Source of the DNA: Nitrospira sp.
GTDB lineage: Bacteria; Nitrospirota; Nitrospiria; Nitrospirales; Nitrospiraceae
Length of the DNA stretch: 64,000 bases
Assembly: GCA_019636835.1 (NCBI GenBank)
Contig: JAHBWU010000008.1
Location: 1 to 64,000 of the forward strand
Direction of reading: 5' to 3'
Shown: one piece after another, positions 63,131 through 64,000 of the stretch
How positions within the stretch are numbered: the stretch's first letter is position 1
How the letters are laid out: each line of letters begins with the position of its first letter
The notes under the pieces: generated by a model
What the model saw: only the letters and a program-made list of their open reading frames with translations
Told to the model about the DNA's origin: nothing
Database searches by the model: none
Program-made: the position numbers and the translations under genes

Positions 63131-64000
63131 ATGCGCCGCATCTTCATCAGTTATCGACGGGAAGATAGTGCCGGCTGGACCGGTCGCTTGGCCGACCGAC
63201 TGAAAGAGTGTTTCGGGTCCGAATCCATTTTTATCGATATTGATACGATCGAGCCAGGCGCCGACTTTACGGAAGCCCTCCGGAAGGCCGTGGGGTCCTG
63301 TGACGTCTTGTTGGCGGTGATAGGACCACGTTGGACCACGGTCACCGACAAGACCGGAAAACCACGTCTTCATGATCCATCGGATTGGACCCGAGTGGAA
63401 ATTGCATCGGCGCTGACCCGCAAGATCCGGGTTATCCCGGTACTGGTCGGCGGCGCGACAATGCCAAGCGCTGAATTTCTCCCGGATGATCTCGACGGCC
63501 TTGCCCAACGACAGGCTCACGAGTTGAGCGACAAGCGTTGGACCTACGATGTCGAGCGACTCGTGCAAGTGCTTTCTCTCGAGAGTCAAACGCGCATCGA
63601 TCGATCCGAAGCAACACAGCATGCTCCCTCCGCATCAATATCCCGATCGGTCGCGTTTGTGATTCTGCTCTTCGTCATCGGGGGAATTGCAGCGATCGGG
63701 CTCAACTCCTCTCCTTCATCGACTCCACATCAAGAGAATTCTCCTGAGGCATCCGGGAGTCGTTCTTCGACCCAGCAGGAGAACACAACTGAAACCCATG
63801 AGCCGAAACTCCTTTCACAACCCAAAACACCGAAGACTCTCCACTTGCACGCAGGACAGGACGCGCGGTTAAAAACCGCATCCATCGATCAGTACTACCA
63901 GATACTGAGCGCCGAGCTCCGTTCTCGAAACCATTCTGAAAACGTCTTGCACCTGCAAATCCGTCTGACCAATAACGATGCGTATGCCACTAACTTCTGG
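63131..64000 (+). CDS. Membrane-anchored TIR-domain protein (C-terminus cut by window edge)
   Basis: The frame is open from ATG 63131 to the right edge (290 codons seen). Residues 1-150 form a TIR domain: RIFISYRREDS, FIDIDTIEPGADF, CDVLLAVIGPRW and DWTRVEIASAL, where E90 is at the place of the NADase glutamate. A single membrane segment follows (about 173-191, SVAFVILLFVIGGIAAIG), then a Ser/Thr/Pro linker and an extracellular or periplasmic part. Bacterial TIR proteins often act in defence or as NAD hydrolases; no partner is visible. GTG 63125 is an alternative start. Confidence 0.82.
   Translation, partial: MRRIFISYRREDSAGWTGRLADRLKECFGSESIFIDIDTIEPGADFTEALRKAVGSCDVLLAVIGPRWTTVTDKTGKPRLHDPSDWTRVEIASALTRKIRVIPVLVGGATMPSAEFLPDDLDGLAQRQAHELSDKRWTYDVERLVQVLSLESQTRIDRSEATQHAPSASISRSVAFVILLFVIGGIAAIGLNSSPSSTPHQENSPEASGSRSSTQQENTTETHEPKLLSQPKTPKTLHLHAGQDARLKTASIDQYYQILSAELRSRNHSENVLHLQIRLTNNDAYATNFW

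Overview
The window looks like a chromosomal segment of a flagellated Gram-negative bacterium. A Nitrospira-like member of the Nitrospirota is my best guess. The reasons are the mid-to-high GC content, a flagellar hierarchy driven by sigma-54, an outer-membrane lipoprotein type of cell, and the style of the intergenic palindromic repeats. No marker gene in the window proves the phylum.

Region 1 (1-26.7 kb, minus strand) is a flagellar cluster. In transcription order it reads: sigma-54 response regulator (26.7 kb), TPR protein, FlrB-like kinase, FlrC-like activator, then flgB-flgC-fliE-fliF-fliG-[REC-fliH fusion]-fliI-fliJ-motE, and further on fliK-flgD-flgE and fliL-fliM. Good sigma-54 -24/-12 elements precede flgB and fliL, and a weaker case exists before the TPR gene. 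A block of about 7 kb (5.8-12.7 kb) of unrelated genes separates motE from fliK. It holds a VapBC-like toxin-antitoxin pair, a free-standing protease prodomain, a subtilase with a C-terminal sorting-type tail coupled to an intramembrane glutamic protease, a REP-type transposase with perfect 21-bp ends, and a lipoprotein.

Region 2 (27-32.5 kb) is a decayed accessory island beside tRNA-Thr(UGU). It contains short hypothetical genes, a superinfection-immunity-like membrane protein, a frameshifted ribbon-helix-helix gene and two broken tyrosine recombinases. Region 3 (32.6-41.5 kb) carries a QseE/QseG/QseF-like (GlrK/GlrR) signalling operon, a membrane protein, an inverted-repeat cassette and clpB.

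Region 4 (41.5-54.6 kb) is a defence and toxin island. It has an MNT/HEPN remnant, a two-repeat CRISPR relic, a Fic protein with a convergent candidate inhibitor, and a complete type I restriction-modification system (hsdM-hsdS-hsdR). Between hsdS and hsdR sit a second REP-type transposase, a stub of another hsdR, and an AbiEi/AbiEii pair. Two HigBA/RelE-type modules, a Phd antitoxin with a frameshifted PIN toxin, and two short cas3-like fragments follow. The CRISPR relic and cas3-like stubs suggest that a type I CRISPR-Cas locus once stood here.

Region 5 (54.6-64 kb) is mostly ordinary chromosome: comM, an AsnC-like ligand-binding protein, a Gfo/Idh/MocA oxidoreductase, a dienelactone-hydrolase-like protein lacking its catalytic cysteine, a DUF423 protein, a bactofilin, small secreted proteins, and a membrane-anchored TIR protein cut by the right edge. 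Large imperfect palindromic repeats lie at 58.1 and 61.4 kb.
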